Source: Hydractinia symbiolongicarpus
Lineage: Eukaryota; Cnidaria; Hydrozoa; Anthoathecata; Hydractiniidae
Length of the DNA stretch: 64,000 nucleotides
Assembly: GCF_029227915.1 (NCBI RefSeq)
Contig: NC_079885.1
Span: forward strand, 2,418,001-2,482,000
Direction of reading: 5' to 3'
Shown here: one piece after another, positions 11,892 through 25,800 of the stretch
Numbering within the stretch: position 1 is the stretch's first letter
Layout of the letters: each line of letters begins with the position of its first letter
The notes under the pieces: model-generated
Databases searched by the model: none
Seen by the model: the letters and a program-made list of their open reading frames with translations, nothing else
Told to the model about the DNA's origin: nothing
Made by a program: the position numbers and the translations under genes

Positions 11892-12907
11892 TCGTTTTGG
11901 AAATGAGTTTACTCACAGGGTACTTTCTTTGTATACATTCGACTATACGGGCCAAGCCCGGGATTTACGTGAAATCGCGGGTTTTCGTTTGCCGGCGATT
12001 AAACTTCTTTCATTATGCGTCTCATCAAAAATGAAAACATTTTTGGAAACTACAAGTCTCATTCGTTCTAGTGGTGCAGAAATAATTTGAAAAATCGTTC
12101 GGGAAATCAGTTTACTCCCTGGGTACTTTCTTTATATACATTCAACTATACGGACCAAGCCCGGGATTTACGGGAAATCGCGGGTTTTCGTTTGCCGGCG
12201 ATTAAACTTCTTTTATTCAGCGTCTCATCAAAAATGAAAACACTTTTGAAAACTAAAAGTCTCACGCGTTTTAGTGGTGAAAAAATAATTTAAAAAATCG
12301 TTCTGGAAATGAGTTTACTCACAGGGTACTTTCTTTGTATACGTTCGACTATACGGGCCAAGCCCGCGATTTACGGGAAATCGCGGGTTTTCGTTTGCCG
12401 GCGATTAAACTTCTTTCATTATGCGTCTCATCAAAAATAAAAACATTTTTGAAAACTACAAGTCTCATGCGTTTTAGTGGTGAAAAAAAAATTTAAAAAA
12501 ATCGTTCGGGAAATGAGTTTACACCCTGGGTACTCTCTTTGTATACATTCGACTATACGGGCCAAGCCCGGGATTTACGTGAAATCGCGGGTTTTCGTTT
12601 GCCGGCGATTAAACCTCTTTCATTAAGCGTCTCATCAAAAATGAAAACATTTTTGAAAACTACAAGTCTCATGCGTTATAGTGGTGAAAAAATATTATAA
12701 AACATCGTTCGGGAAATGAGTTTACTCCCTGGGTACTTTCTTCGTATACTTTTGACTATACGGGCCGAGTCCGGGATTTACGGGAAATGGCGGGTTTTCG
12801 TTTGCCGGCGATTAAACTTCTTTTATTCAGCGTCCCATCAAAAATAAAAATATTTTTAAAAACTACAAGTCTCGTGCGTTTTAGTGGTGAAAAAATAATA
12901 TAAAAAA

Positions 12908-13082
12908 TCGTTCGGGAAATGAGTTTACTCCCTTGGTACTTTCTTCGTACACTTTTGACTATACGAGCCGAGTCCGGGGTTTACGGGAAATGGCGGGTTT
13001 TCGTTTGCCGGCGATTAAATGAAAACATTTTTGAAAACTACAAGTCTCATGCGTTTTAGTGGTGAAAGAATAATTTAAAAAA
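12908..13082. repeat. Shortened monomer, 175 bp (copy 2)
   Basis: Same deletion and same flanking bases as the copy 1,191 bp upstream, including the upstream CCCTTGGTAC and CTTCGTACAC variants. The deletion therefore occurred once and was copied with the 1,191-bp unit. Confidence 0.9.
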
Positions 13083-14680
13083 TCGTTTTGGAAATGAGTT
13101 TACTCACAGGGTACTTTCTTTGTATACATTCGACTATACGGGCCAAGCCCGGGATTTACGTGAAATCGCGGGTTTTCGTTTGCCGGCGATTAAACTTCTT
13201 TCATTATGCGTCTCATCAAAAATGAAAACATTTTTGGAAACTACAAGTCTCATTCGTTCTAGTGGTGCAGAAATAATTTGAAAAATCGTTCGGGAAATCA
13301 GTTTACTCCCTGGGTACTTTCTTTATATACATTCAACTATACGGACCAAGCCCGGGATTTACGGGAAATCGCGGGTTTTCGTTTGCCGGCGATTAAACTT
13401 CTTTTATTCAGCGTCTCATCAAAAATGAAAACACTTTTGAAAACTAAAAGTCTCACGCGTTTTAGTGGTGAAAAAATAATTTAAAAAATCGTTCTGGAAA
13501 TGAGTTTACTCACAGGGTACTTTCTTTGTATACGTTCGACTATACGGGCCAAGCCCGCGATTTACGGGAAATCGCGGGTTTTCGTTTGCCGGCGATTAAA
13601 CTTCTTTCATTATGCGTCTCATCAAAAATAAAAACATTTTTGAAAACTACAAGTCTCATTCGTTCTAGTGGTGCAGAAATAATTTGAAAAATCGTTCGGG
13701 AAATCAGTTTACTCCCTGGGTACTTTCTTTATATACATTCAACTATACGGACCAAGCCCGGGATTTACGGGAAATCGCGGGTTTTCGTTTGCCGGCGATT
13801 AAACTTCTTTTATTCAGCGTCTCATCAAAAATGAAAACACTTTTGAAAACTAAAAGTCTCACGCGTTTTAGTGGTGAAAAAATAATTTAAAAAATCGTTC
13901 TGGAAATGAGTTTACTCACAGGGTACTTTCTTTGTATACGTTCGACTATACGGGCCAAGCCCGCGATTTACGGGAAATCGCGGGTTTTCGTTTGCCGGCG
14001 ATTAAACTTCTTTCATTATGCGTCTCATCAAAAATAAAAACATTTTTGAAAACTACAAGTCTCATGCGTTTTAGTGGTGAAAAAAAAATTTAAAAAAATC
14101 GTTCGGGAAATGAGTTTACACCCTGGGTACTCTCTTTGTATACATTCGACTATACGGGCCAAGCCCGGGATTTACGTGAAATCGCGGGTTTTCGTTTGCC
14201 GGCGATTAAACCTCTTTCATTAAGCGTCTCATCAAAAATGAAAACATTTTTGAAAACTACAAGTCTCATGCGTTATAGTGGTGAAAAAATATTATAAAAC
14301 ATCGTTCGGGAAATGAGTTTACTCCCTGGGTACTTTCTTCGTATACTTTTGACTATACGGGCCGAGTCCGGGATTTACGGGAAATGGCGGGTTTTCGTTT
14401 GCCGGCGATTAAACTTCTTTTAATCAGCGTCTCATCAAAAATGAAAACATTTTTGAATACTACAAGTCTCATGCGTTTTAGTGGTAAAAAGATAATTTAA
14501 AAAATCGTTTTGGAAATGAGTTTACTCACAGGGTACTTTCCTTGTATACATTCGACTATACGGGCGAAGCCCGGGATTTACGTGAAATCGCGGGTTTTCG
14601 TTTGCCGGCGATTAAACCACTTTCATTAAGCGTCTCATCAAAAATGAAAAACTTTCCGAAAACTACAAGTCTCATGCGTT

Positions 14681-17600
14681 TTAGTGGTGAAAAAATAATT
14701 TAAAAAATCGATCGGGAAATGAGTTTACTCCCTGGGATCTTTCTTTGTACACTTTTGAATATACGGGCCGAGTCCGGGAGTTACGGGAAGTCGTGAGTTT
14801 TCGTTTGCCGGCGATTAAACTTCTTTTATTCAGCGTCTCATCAAAAATGAAAACATTTTTAAAAACTACAAGTCTCATGGGCTTTAGTGGTGAAATAATC
14901 ATTTAAAAAATCGTTCGGGAAATGAGTCCTGGGTACCTTTTTATATACTTTTGACTTTACAGGCCGAGTCTGGGATTTACGGGAAATCGCAGGTTTTCGT
15001 TTGCCGGCGATTAAACTTCTTTTATTCAGCGTCTCATCAAAAATGAAAACATTTTTAAAAACTACAAGTCTCATGCGTTTTAGTGGGGAAAAAAAAATTT
15101 TAAAAATCGTTCGGGAAATGAGTTTACACCCTGGTTACTTTCTTTGTATACGTTCGACTATACGGGCCAAGCCCGCGATTTACGGGAAATCGCGGGTTTT
15201 CGTTTGCCGGCGATTAAACTTCTTTCATTATGCGTCTCATCAAAAATAAAAACATTTTTGAAAACTACAAGTCTCATGCGTTTTAGTGGTGAAAAAAAAA
15301 TTTAAAAAAATCGTTCGGGAAATGAGTTTACACCCTGGGTACTCTCTTTGTATACATTCGACTATACGGGCCAAGCCCGGGATTTACGTGAAATCGCGGG
15401 TTTTCGTTTGCCGGCGATTAAACCTCTTTCATTAAGCGTCTCATCAAAAATGAAAACATTTTTGAAAACTACAAGTCTCATGCGTTATAGTGGTGAAAAA
15501 ATATTATAAAACATCGTTCGGGAAATGAGTTTACTCCCTGGGTACTTTCTTCGTATACTTTTGACTATACGGGCCGAGTCCAGGATTTACGGGAAATGGC
15601 GGGTTTTCGTTTGCCGGCGATTAAACTTCTTTTAATCAGCGTCTCATCAAAAATGAAAACATTTTTGAATACTACAAGTCTCATGCGTTTTAGTGGTAAA
15701 AAGATAATTTAAAAAATCGTTTTGGAAATGAGTTTACTCACAGGGTACTTTCCTTGTATACATTCGACTATACGGGCGTAGCCCGGGATTTACGTGAAAT
15801 CGCGGGTTTTCGTTTGCCGGCGATTAAACCACTTTCATTAAGCGTCTCATCAAAAATGAAAAACTTTCCGAAAACTACAAGTCTCATGCGTTTTAGTGGT
15901 GAAAAAATAATTTAAAAAATCGATCGGGAAATGAGTTTACTCCCTGGGATCTTTCTTTGTACACTTTTGAATATACGGGCCGAGTCCGGGAGTTACGGGA
16001 AGTCGTGGGTTTTCGTTTGCCGGCGATTAAACTTCTTTTATTCAGCGTCTCATCAAAAATGAAAACATTTTTAAAAACTACAAGTCTCATGGGCTTTAGT
16101 GGTGAAATAATCATTTAAAAAATCGTTCGGGAAATGAGTCCTGGGTACTTTTTTATATACTTTTGACTTTACAGGCCGAGTCTGGGATTTACGGGAAATC
16201 GCAGGTTTTCGTTTGCCGGCGATTAAACTTCTTTTATTCAGCGTCTCATCAAAAATGAAAACATTTTTAAAAACTACAAGTCTCATGCGTTTTAGTGGGG
16301 AAAAAAAAATTTTAAAAATCGTTCGGGAAATGAGTTTACACCCTGGTTACTTTCTTTGTATACATTCGACTATACGGGCCAAGCCCGGGATTTACGTGAA
16401 ATCGCGGGTTTTCGTTTGCCGGCGATTAAAATTCTTTCATTAAGCGTGTCATCAAAAATGAAAACATTTTTAAAAACTACAAGTCTTATGCGTTTTAGTG
16501 GTGAAAAAATAATTTAAAAAATCGTTCTGGAAATGAGTTTACTCACAGGGTACTTTCTTTGTATACATTCGACTATACGGGCCAAGCCCGGGATTTACAG
16601 GAAATCGCGGGTTTTCGTTTGCCGGCGATTAAATCTCTTTCATTAAGCGTCTCATCAAAAATAACAACATTTTTGAAAACTACAAGTCTCATGCGTTTTA
16701 GTGGTGAAAAAAAAAATTTAAAAAATCGTTCGGGAAATGAGTTTACACCCTGGGTACTTTCTTTGTATACATTCGACTATACGGGCCAACCCGGGATTTA
16801 CATGAAATCGCGGGTTTTCGTTTGCCGGCGATTAAACCTCTTTCATTAAGCGTCTCATCAAAAATGAAAACATTTTTGAAAACTACAAGTCTCATGCGTT
16901 TTAGTGGTGAAAAAATAATATAAAAAATCGTTCGGGAAATGAGTTTACTCACTGGGTACTTTCTTCGTATACTTTGGACAATACGGGCGAAGCCCAGGAT
17001 TTCCGGAAAATCGCGGATTTTCGTTTGCCGGCGATTAAACCACTTTCATTAAGCGTCTCATCAAAAATAAAAACATTTCTGAAAATACAAGTCTCATGCG
17101 TTTTAGTGGTGAAAAAATAATTTAAAAAATCGTTCGGGAAATGTGTTTACTCCCTGGGATCTTTCTTTGTATACTTTTGAATATACGGGCCGAGTCCGGG
17201 AGTTACGGGAAGTCGTGGGTTTTCGTTTGCCGGCGATTAAACTTCTTTTATTCAGCGTCTCATCAAAAATGAAAACATTTTTAAAAACTACAAGTCTCAT
17301 GGGCTTTAGTGGTGAAATAATCATTTAAAAAATCGTTCGGGAAATTAGTCCTGGGTACTTTTTTATATACTTTTGACTTTACAGGCCGAGTCTGGGATTT
17401 ACGGGAAATCGCAGGTTTTCGTTTGCCGGCGATTAAACTTCTTTTATTCAGCGTCTCATCAAAAATGAAAACATTTTTAAAAACTACAAGTCTCATGCGT
17501 TTTAGTGGGGAAAAAAAAATTTTAAAAATCGTTCGGGAAATGAGTTTACACCCTGGTTACTTTCTTTGTATACATTCGACTATACGGGCCAAGCCCGGGC

Positions 17601-20300
17601 TTTACGTGAAATCGCGGGTTTTCGTTTGCCGGCGATTAAAATTCTTTCATTAAGCGTGTCATCAAAAATGAAAACATTTTTAAAAACTACAAGTCTTATG
17701 CGTTTTAGTGGTGAAAAAATAATTTAAAAAATCGTTCTGGAAATGAGTTTACTCACAGGGTACTTTCTTTGTATACATTCGACTATACGGGCCAAGCCCG
17801 GGATTTACAGGAAATCGCGGGTTTTCGTTTGCCGGCGATTAAATCTCTTTCATTAAGCGTCTCATCAAAAATAACAACATTTTTGAAAACTACAAGTCTC
17901 ATGCGTTTTAGTGGTGAAAAAAAAAATTAAAAAATCGTTCGGGAAATGAGTTTACACCCTGGGTACTTTCTTTGTATACATTCGACTATACGGGCCAACC
18001 CGGGATTTACGTGAAATCGCGGGTTTTCGTTTGCCGGCGATTAAACCTCTTTCATTAAGCGTCTCATCAAAAATGAAAACATTTTTGAAAACTACAAGTC
18101 TCATGCGTTTTAGTGGTGAAAAAATAATATAAAAAATCGTTCGGGAAATGAGTTTACTCACTGGGTACTTTCTTCGTATACTTTGGACAATACGGGCGAA
18201 GCCCAGGATTTCCGGAAAATCGCGGATTTTCGTTTGCCGGCGATTAAACCACTTTCATTAAGCGTCTCATCAAAAATAAAAACATTTCTGAAAATACAAA
18301 TCTCATGCGTTTTAGTGGTGAAAAAATAATTTAAAAAATCGTTCGGGAAATGTGTTTACTCCCTGGGATCTTTCTTTGTATACTTTTGAATATACGGGCC
18401 GAGTCCGGGAGTTACGGGAAGTCGTGGGTTTTCGTTTGCCTACGTTTAAACTTCTTTTATTCAGCGTCTCATCAAAAATGAAAACATTTTTAAAAACTAC
18501 AAGTCTCATGGGCTTTAGTGTTGAAATAATAATTTAAAAAATCGTTCGGGAAATGAGTCCTGGGTACTTTTTTGTATACTTTTGACTTTACAGGCCGAGT
18601 CCGGGATTTACGGGAAATCGCAGGTTTTCGTTTGCCGGCGATTAAACTTCTTTTATTCAGCGTCTCATCAAAAATGAAAACATTTTTAAAAATTACAAGT
18701 CTCATGCGTTTTAGTGGGGAAAAAAAATTTAAAAAATCGTTCGGGAAATGAGTTTAAACCCTGGGTACTTTCTTTGTATACATTCGACTATACGGGCCAA
18801 GCCCGGGATTTACGTAAAATCGCGGGTTTTCCTTTGCCGGCGATTAAACTTCTTTCATTAAGCGTCTCATCAAAAATGAATACATTTTTGAAAACTACAA
18901 GTCTCATGCGTTTTAGTGGTGAAAAAATAATTTAAAAAATCGTTCGGGAAATGAGTTTACTCCCTGGGTACTTTCTTTGTATACTTTTGACTCTACGGGC
19001 CCAGTCCAGGATTTACGGGAAATCGCGGGTTTTCGTGTGCCGGCGATTAAACCTCTTTTTTTCAGCGTCCCATCAAAAATGAAAATATTTTTGAAAACTA
19101 CAAGTCTCATGCGTTTTAGTGGTGAAAAAATAATATAAAAAATCGTTCGGGAAATGAGTTTACTCCCTGGGTACTTTCTTCGTATACTTTTGACTATACG
19201 AGCCGAGTTTGGGGTTTACGGGAAATGGCGGGTTTTCGTTTGCCGGCGATTAAACTTCTTTTAATCAGCGTCTCATCAAAAATGAAAACATTTTTAAAAA
19301 CTACAAGTCTCATGCGTTTTAGTGGTGAAAAGATAATTTAAAAGATCGTTCTGGAAATGAGTTTACTCACAGGGTACTTTCTTTGTATACATTGGACAAT
19401 ACGGGCGAAGCCCGGGATTTACGGAAAATCGAGGGTTTTCGTTTGCCGGCGATTAAACCACTTTCATTAAGCGTCTCATCAAAAATAAAAACATTTCTGA
19501 AAACTACAAGTCTCATGCGTCTTAGTGGTGAAAAAATAATTTAAAAAATCGTTCGGGAAATGTGTTTACTCCCTGGGATCTTTCTTTGTATACTTTTGAA
19601 TATACGGGCCGAGTCTGGGAGTTACGGGAAGTCGTGGGTTTTCGTTTGCCGGCGTTTAAACTTCTTTTATTCAGCGTCTCATCAAAAATGAAAACATTTT
19701 TAAAAACTACAAGTCTCATGAGCTTTAGTGGTGAAATAATAATTCAAAAAATCGTTCGGGAAATGAGTCCTGGGTACTTTTTTGTATACTTTTGACTTTA
19801 CAGGCCGAGTCCGGGATTTACGGGAAATCGCAGATTTTCGTTTGCCGGCGATTAAACTTCTTTTATTCAGCGTCTCATCAAAAATGAAAACATTTTTAAA
19901 AACTACAAGTCTCATGCGTTTTAGTGGGGAAAAAAAAATTTAAAAAATCGTTCGGGAAATGAGTTTACACCCTGGGTACTTTCTTTGTATACATTCGACT
20001 ATACGGACCAAGCCCGGGATTTACGTGAAATCGCGGGTTTTCGTTTGCCGGCGATTAAACTTCTTTCATTAAGCGTCTCATCAAAAATGAATACATTTTT
20101 GAAAACTACAAGTCTCATGCGTTTTAGTGGTGAAAAAATAATTTAAAAAATCGTTCGGGAAATGAGTTTACTCCCTGGGTACTTTCTTCGTATACTTTTG
20201 ACTATACGAGCCGAGTCCGGGGTTTACGGGAAATGGCGGGTTTTCGTTTGCCGGCGATTAAACTTCTTTTAATCAGCGTCTCATCAAAAATGAAAACATT
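14681..20300. repeat. HOR block 3: six-monomer unit of ~1,210 bp
   Basis: The F-E pair recurs at 14681, 15893, 17103, 18312 and 19522, spacings of 1,212, 1,210, 1,209 and 1,210 bp, so there are four full units and a partial fifth. Units two and three share the order F, E, A variant (CCCTGGTTAC), D, A, and a C variant marked by CTTTGGACAATACGGGCGAAG. Units one and four differ in their inner monomers, so the period is shared while the content has been partly replaced. Confidence 0.88.
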
Positions 20301-22869
20301 TTTAAAAACTACAAGTCTCATGGGCTTTAGTGGTGAAATAATAATTTAAAAAATCGTTCGGGAAATGAGTCCTGGGTACTTTTTTGTATACTTTTGACTT
20401 TACAGGCCGAGTCCGGGATTTACGAGAAATCGCAGGTTTTCGTTTGCCGGCGATTAAACTTCTTTTATTCAGCGTCTCATCAAAAATGAAAACATTTTTA
20501 AAAACTACAAGTCTCATGCGTTTTAGTGGGGAAAAAAAAATTAAAAAATCGTTCGGGAAATGAGTTTACACCCTGGGTACTTTCTTTGTATACATTCGAC
20601 TATACGAGCCGAGTCCGGGGTTTACGGGAAATGGCGGGCTTTCGTTTGCCGGCGATTAAACTTCTTTTAATCAGCGTCTCATCAAAAATGAAAACATTTT
20701 TAAAAACTACAAGTCTCATGGGCTTTAGTGGTGAAATAATAATTTAAAAAATCATTCGGGAAATGAGTTTACTTTCTGGGTACTTTTTTTGTATACTTTT
20801 GACTTACAGGCCGAGTCCGGGATTTACGGGAAATCGCAGGTTTTCGTTTGCCGTCGATTAAACTTCTTTTATTCAGCGTCTCATCAAAAATGAATACATT
20901 TTTGAAAACTACAAGTCTCATGTGTTTTAGTGGTGAAAAAATAATATAAAAAATCGTTCGGGAAATGAGTTTACTCCCTGGGTACTTTCTTCGTATACTT
21001 TTGACTATACGAGCCGAGTCCGGGGTTTACGGGAAATGGCGGGTTTTCGTTTGCCGTCGATTAAACATCTTTTAATCAGCGTCTCATCAAAAATGAAAAC
21101 ATTTTTAAAAACTACAAGTCTCATGGGGTTTAGTGGTGAAATAATAAATCAAAAAATCGTTCGGGAAATGAGTTTACTTTCTGGGTACTTTTTTTGTATA
21201 CTTTTGACTTACAGGCCGAGTCCGGGATTTACGGGAAATCGCAGGTTTTCGTTTGCCGGCGATTAAACCTCTTTTATTCAGCGTCTCATCAAAAATGAAT
21301 ACATTTTTGAAAACTACAAGTCTCATGCGTTTTAGTGGTGAAAAATAATATAAAAAATCGTTCGGGAAATGAGTTTACTCCGTGGGTACTTTCTTCGTAT
21401 ACTTTTGACTATACGAGCCGAGTCCGAGGTTTACGGGAAATGGCGGGTTTTCGTTTGCCGGCGATTAAACTTCTTTTAATCAGCGTCTCATCAAAAATGA
21501 AAACATTTTTAAAAACTACAAGTCTCATTGGCTTTAGTGGTGAAATAATAATTTCAAAAATCGTTCGGGAAATGAGTTTACTTCCTGGGTACTTTTCTTG
21601 TATACTTTTGACTGTACAGGCCGAGTCCGGGATTTAAGGGAAATCACAGGTTTTCGTTTGCCGGCGATTAAACTTCTTTTATTCAGCGTATCATCAAAAA
21701 TGAAAACATTTTTGAAAACTACAAGTCTCATGCGTTTTAGTGGGGAAAAAAAAATTTAAAAAATCGTTCGGGAATTGAGTTTACACCCTGGGTACTTTCT
21801 TTGTATACATTCGACTATACGGGCCAAGCACGGGATTTACGTGAAATCGCGGGTTTTCGTTTGCCGGCGATTAAACCTCTTTCATTAAGCGTCTCATCAA
21901 AAATGAAAACATTTTTAAAAACTACAAGTCTCATGGGCTTTAGTGGTGAAATAATAATTTCAAAAATCGTTCGGGAAGTGAGTTTACTTCCTGGGTACTT
22001 TTTTGTGTACTTTTGACTTTACAGGCCGAGTCCTGGATTTACGGGAAATCGCAGGTTTTCGTTTGCCGGCGATTAAACTTCTTTTATTCAGCGTCTCATC
22101 AAAAATGAATACATTTAGAAAACTACAAGTCTCATGCGTTTTAGTGGTGAAAAATAATATAAAAAATCGTTCGGGAAATGAGTTTACTCCCTGGGTACTT
22201 TCTTCGTATACTTTTGACTATACGAGCCGAGTCCGAGGTTTACGGGAAATGGCGGGTTTTCGTTTGCCGGCGATTAAACTTCTTTTAATCAGCGTCTCAT
22301 CAAAAATGAAAACATTTTTAAAAACTACAAGTCTCATGCGTTTTAGTGGTGAAAAAATAATATAAAAAATCGTTCGGGAAATGAGTTTACTCCCTGGGTA
22401 CTTTCTTCGTATACTTTTGACTATACGAGCCGAGTCCGGGGTTTACGGGAAATGGCGGGTTTTCGTTTGCCGTCGATTAAACTTCTTTTAATCAGCGTCT
22501 CATCAAAAATGAAAACATTTTTTAAAAACTACAAGTCTCATGGGCTTTAGTGGTGAAATAATAAATTAAAAAATCGTTCGGGAAATGAGTTTACTTTCTG
22601 GGTACTTTTTTGTATACTTTTGACTTACAGGCCGAGTCCGGGATTTACGGGAAATCGCAGGTTTTCGTTTGCCGGCGATTAAACTTCTTTTATTCAGCGT
22701 CTCATCAAAAATGAATACATTTTTGAAAACTGCAAGTCTCATGCGTTTTAGTGGTGAAAAAATAATATAAAAAATCGTTCGGGAAATGAGTTTACTCCCT
22801 GGGTACTTTCTTCGTATACTTTTGACTATAACAGCCGATTCCGGGGTTTACGGGAAATGGCGGATTTTC

Positions 22870-25800
22870 GTTTGCCGGCGATTAAACTTCTTTTAATCAG
22901 CGTCTCATCAAAAATGAAAACCTTTTTAAAAACAACAAGTCTCATGGGCTTTAGTGGTGAAATAATAATTTCAAAAATCGTTCGGGAAGTGAGTTTACTT
23001 CCTGGGTACTTTTTTGTGTACTTTTGACTTTACAGGCCGAGTCCTGGATTTACGGGAAATCGCAGGTTTTCGTTTGCCGGCGATTAAACTTCTTTTATTC
23101 AGCGTCTCATCAAAAATGAATACATTTTTAAAAACTACAAGTCTCATGCGTTTTAGTGGGGAAAAAAAAATTTAAAAAATCGTTCGGGAAATGAGTTTAC
23201 ACCCTGGGTACTTTCTTTGTGTACATTCGACTATACGGACCAAGCCCGGGATTTACGTGAAATCGCGGGTTTTCGTTTGCCGGCGATTAAACTTCTTTCA
23301 TTAAGCGTCTCATCAAAAATGAATACATTTTTGAAAACTACAAGTCTCATGCGTTTTAGTGGTGAAAAAATAATTTAAAAAATCGTTCGGGAAATGAGTT
23401 TACTCCCTGGGTACTTTCTTCGTATACTTTTGACTATACGAGCCGAGTCCGGGGTTTACGGGAAATGGCGGGTTTTCGTTTGCCGGCGATTAAACTTCTT
23501 TTAATCAGCGTCTCATCAAAAATGAAAACATTTTTAAAAACTACAAGTCTCATGGGCTTTAGTGGTGAAATAATAATTTAAAAAATCGTTCGGGAAATGA
23601 GTCCTGGGTACTTTTTTGTATACTTTTGACTTTACAGGCCGAGTCCGGGATTTACGAGAAATCGCAGGTTTTCGTTTGCCGGCGATTAAACTTCTTTTAT
23701 TCAGCGTCTCATCAAAAATGAAAACATTTTTAAAAACTACAAGTCTCATGCGTTTTAGTGGGGAAAAAAAAATTAAAAAATCGTTCGGGAAATGAGTTTA
23801 CACCCTGGGTACTTTCTTTGTATACATTCGACTATACGAGCCGAGTCCGGGGTTTACGGGAAATGGCGGGCTTTCGTTTGCCGGCGATTAAACTTCTTTT
23901 AATCAGCGTCTCATCAAAAATGAAAACATTTTTAAAAACTACAAGTCTCATGGGCTTTAGTGGTGAAATAATAATTTAAAAAATCATTCGGGAAATGAGT
24001 TTACTTTCTGGGTACTTTTTTTGTATACTTTTGACTTACAGGCCGAGTCCGGGATTTACGGGAAATCGCAGGTTTTCGTTTGCCGTCGATTAAACTTCTT
24101 TTATTCAGCGTCTCATCAAAAATGAATACATTTTTGAAAACTACAAGTCTCATGTGTTTTAGTGGTGAAAAAATAATATAAAAAATCGTTCGGGAAATGA
24201 GTTTACTTTCTGGGTACTTTTTTTGTATACTTTTGACTTACAGGCCGAGTCCGGGATTTACGGGAAATCGCAGGTTTTCGTTTGCCGGCGATTAAACCTC
24301 TTTTATTCAGCGTCTCATCAAAAATGAATACATTTTTGAAAACTACAAGTCTCATGCGTTTTAGTGGTGAAAAATAATATAAAAAATCGTTCGGGAAATG
24401 AGTTTACTCCGTGGGTACTTTCTTCGTATACTTTTGACTATACGAGCCGAGTCCGAGGTTTACGGGAAATGGCGGGTTTTCGTTTGCCGGCGATTAAACT
24501 TCTTTTAATCAGCGTCTCATCAAAAATGAAAACATTTTTAAAAACTACAAGTCTCATTGGCTTTAGTGGTGAAATAATAATTTCAAAAATCGTTCGGGAA
24601 ATGAGTTTACTTCCTGGGTACTTTTCTTGTATACTTTTGACTGTACAGGCCGAGTCCGGGATTTAAGGGAAATCACAGGTTTTCGTTTGCCGGCGATTAA
24701 ACTTCTTTTATTCAGCGTATCATCAAAAATGAAAACATTTTTGAAAACTACAAGTCTCATGCGTTTTAGTGGGGAAAAAAAAATTTAAAAAATCGTTCGG
24801 GAATTGAGTTTACACCCTGGGTACTTTCTTTGTATACATTCGACTATACGGGCCAAGCACGGGATTTACGTGAAATCGCGGGTTTTCGTTTGCCGGCGAT
24901 TAAACCTCTTTCATTAAGCGTCTCATCAAAAATGAAAACATTTTTAAAAACTACAAGTCTCATGGGCTTTAGTGGTGAAATAATAATTTCAAAAATCGTT
25001 CGGGAAGTGAGTTTACTTCCTGGGTACTTTTTTGTGTACTTTTGACTTTACAGGCCGAGTCCTGGATTTACGGGAAATCGCAGGTTTTCGTTTGCCGGCG
25101 ATTAAACTTCTTTTATTCAGCGTCTCATCAAAAATGAATACATTTAGAAAACTACAAGTCTCATGCGTTTTAGTGGTGAAAAATAATATAAAAAATCGTT
25201 CGGGAAATGAGTTTACTCCCTGGGTACTTTCTTCGTATACTTTTGACTATACGAGCCGAGTCCGAGGTTTACGGGAAATGGCGGGTTTTCGTTTGCCGGC
25301 GATTAAACTTCTTTTAATCAGCGTCTTATCAAAAATGAAAACATTTTTAAAAACTACAAGTCTCATGCGTTTTAGTGGTGAAAAAATAATATAAAAAATC
25401 GTTCGGGAAATGAGTTTACTCCCTGGGTACTTTCTTCGTATACTTTTGACTATACGAGCCGAGTCCGGGGTTTACGGGAAATGGCGGGTTTTCGTTTGCC
25501 GTCGATTAAACTTCTTTTAATCAGCGTCTCATCAAAAATGAAAACATTTTTTAAAAACTACAAGTCTCATGGGCTTTAGTGGTGAAATAATAAATTAAAA
25601 AATCGTTCGGGAAATGAGTTTACTTTCTGGGTACTTTTTTGTATACTTTTGACTTACAGGCCGAGTCCGGGATTTACGGGAAATCGCAGGTTTTCGTTTG
25701 CCGGCGATTAAACTTCTTTTATTCAGCGTCTCATCAAAAATGAATACATTTTTGAAAACTACAAGTCTCATGCGTTTTAGTGGTGAAAAAATAATATAAA

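Larger units (their letters stand above)
9900..14680. repeat. HOR block 2: 406-bp dimers within a 1,191-bp unit
   Basis: A dimer marked by GTTCTAGTGGTGCAGAAATAA and AAATCAGTTTACTCCC repeats at an offset of 406 bp (10490/10896 and 13278/13684). The same marker recurs at 10896, 12087 and 13278, an offset of 1,191 bp. That is six monomers less 28 bp, the shortfall coming from the 175-bp deleted monomer in each unit. Within the first 1,191-bp unit, about 11505-11640 differs in subtype from its partner at 12696-12830 and then agreement returns. Confidence 0.85.
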
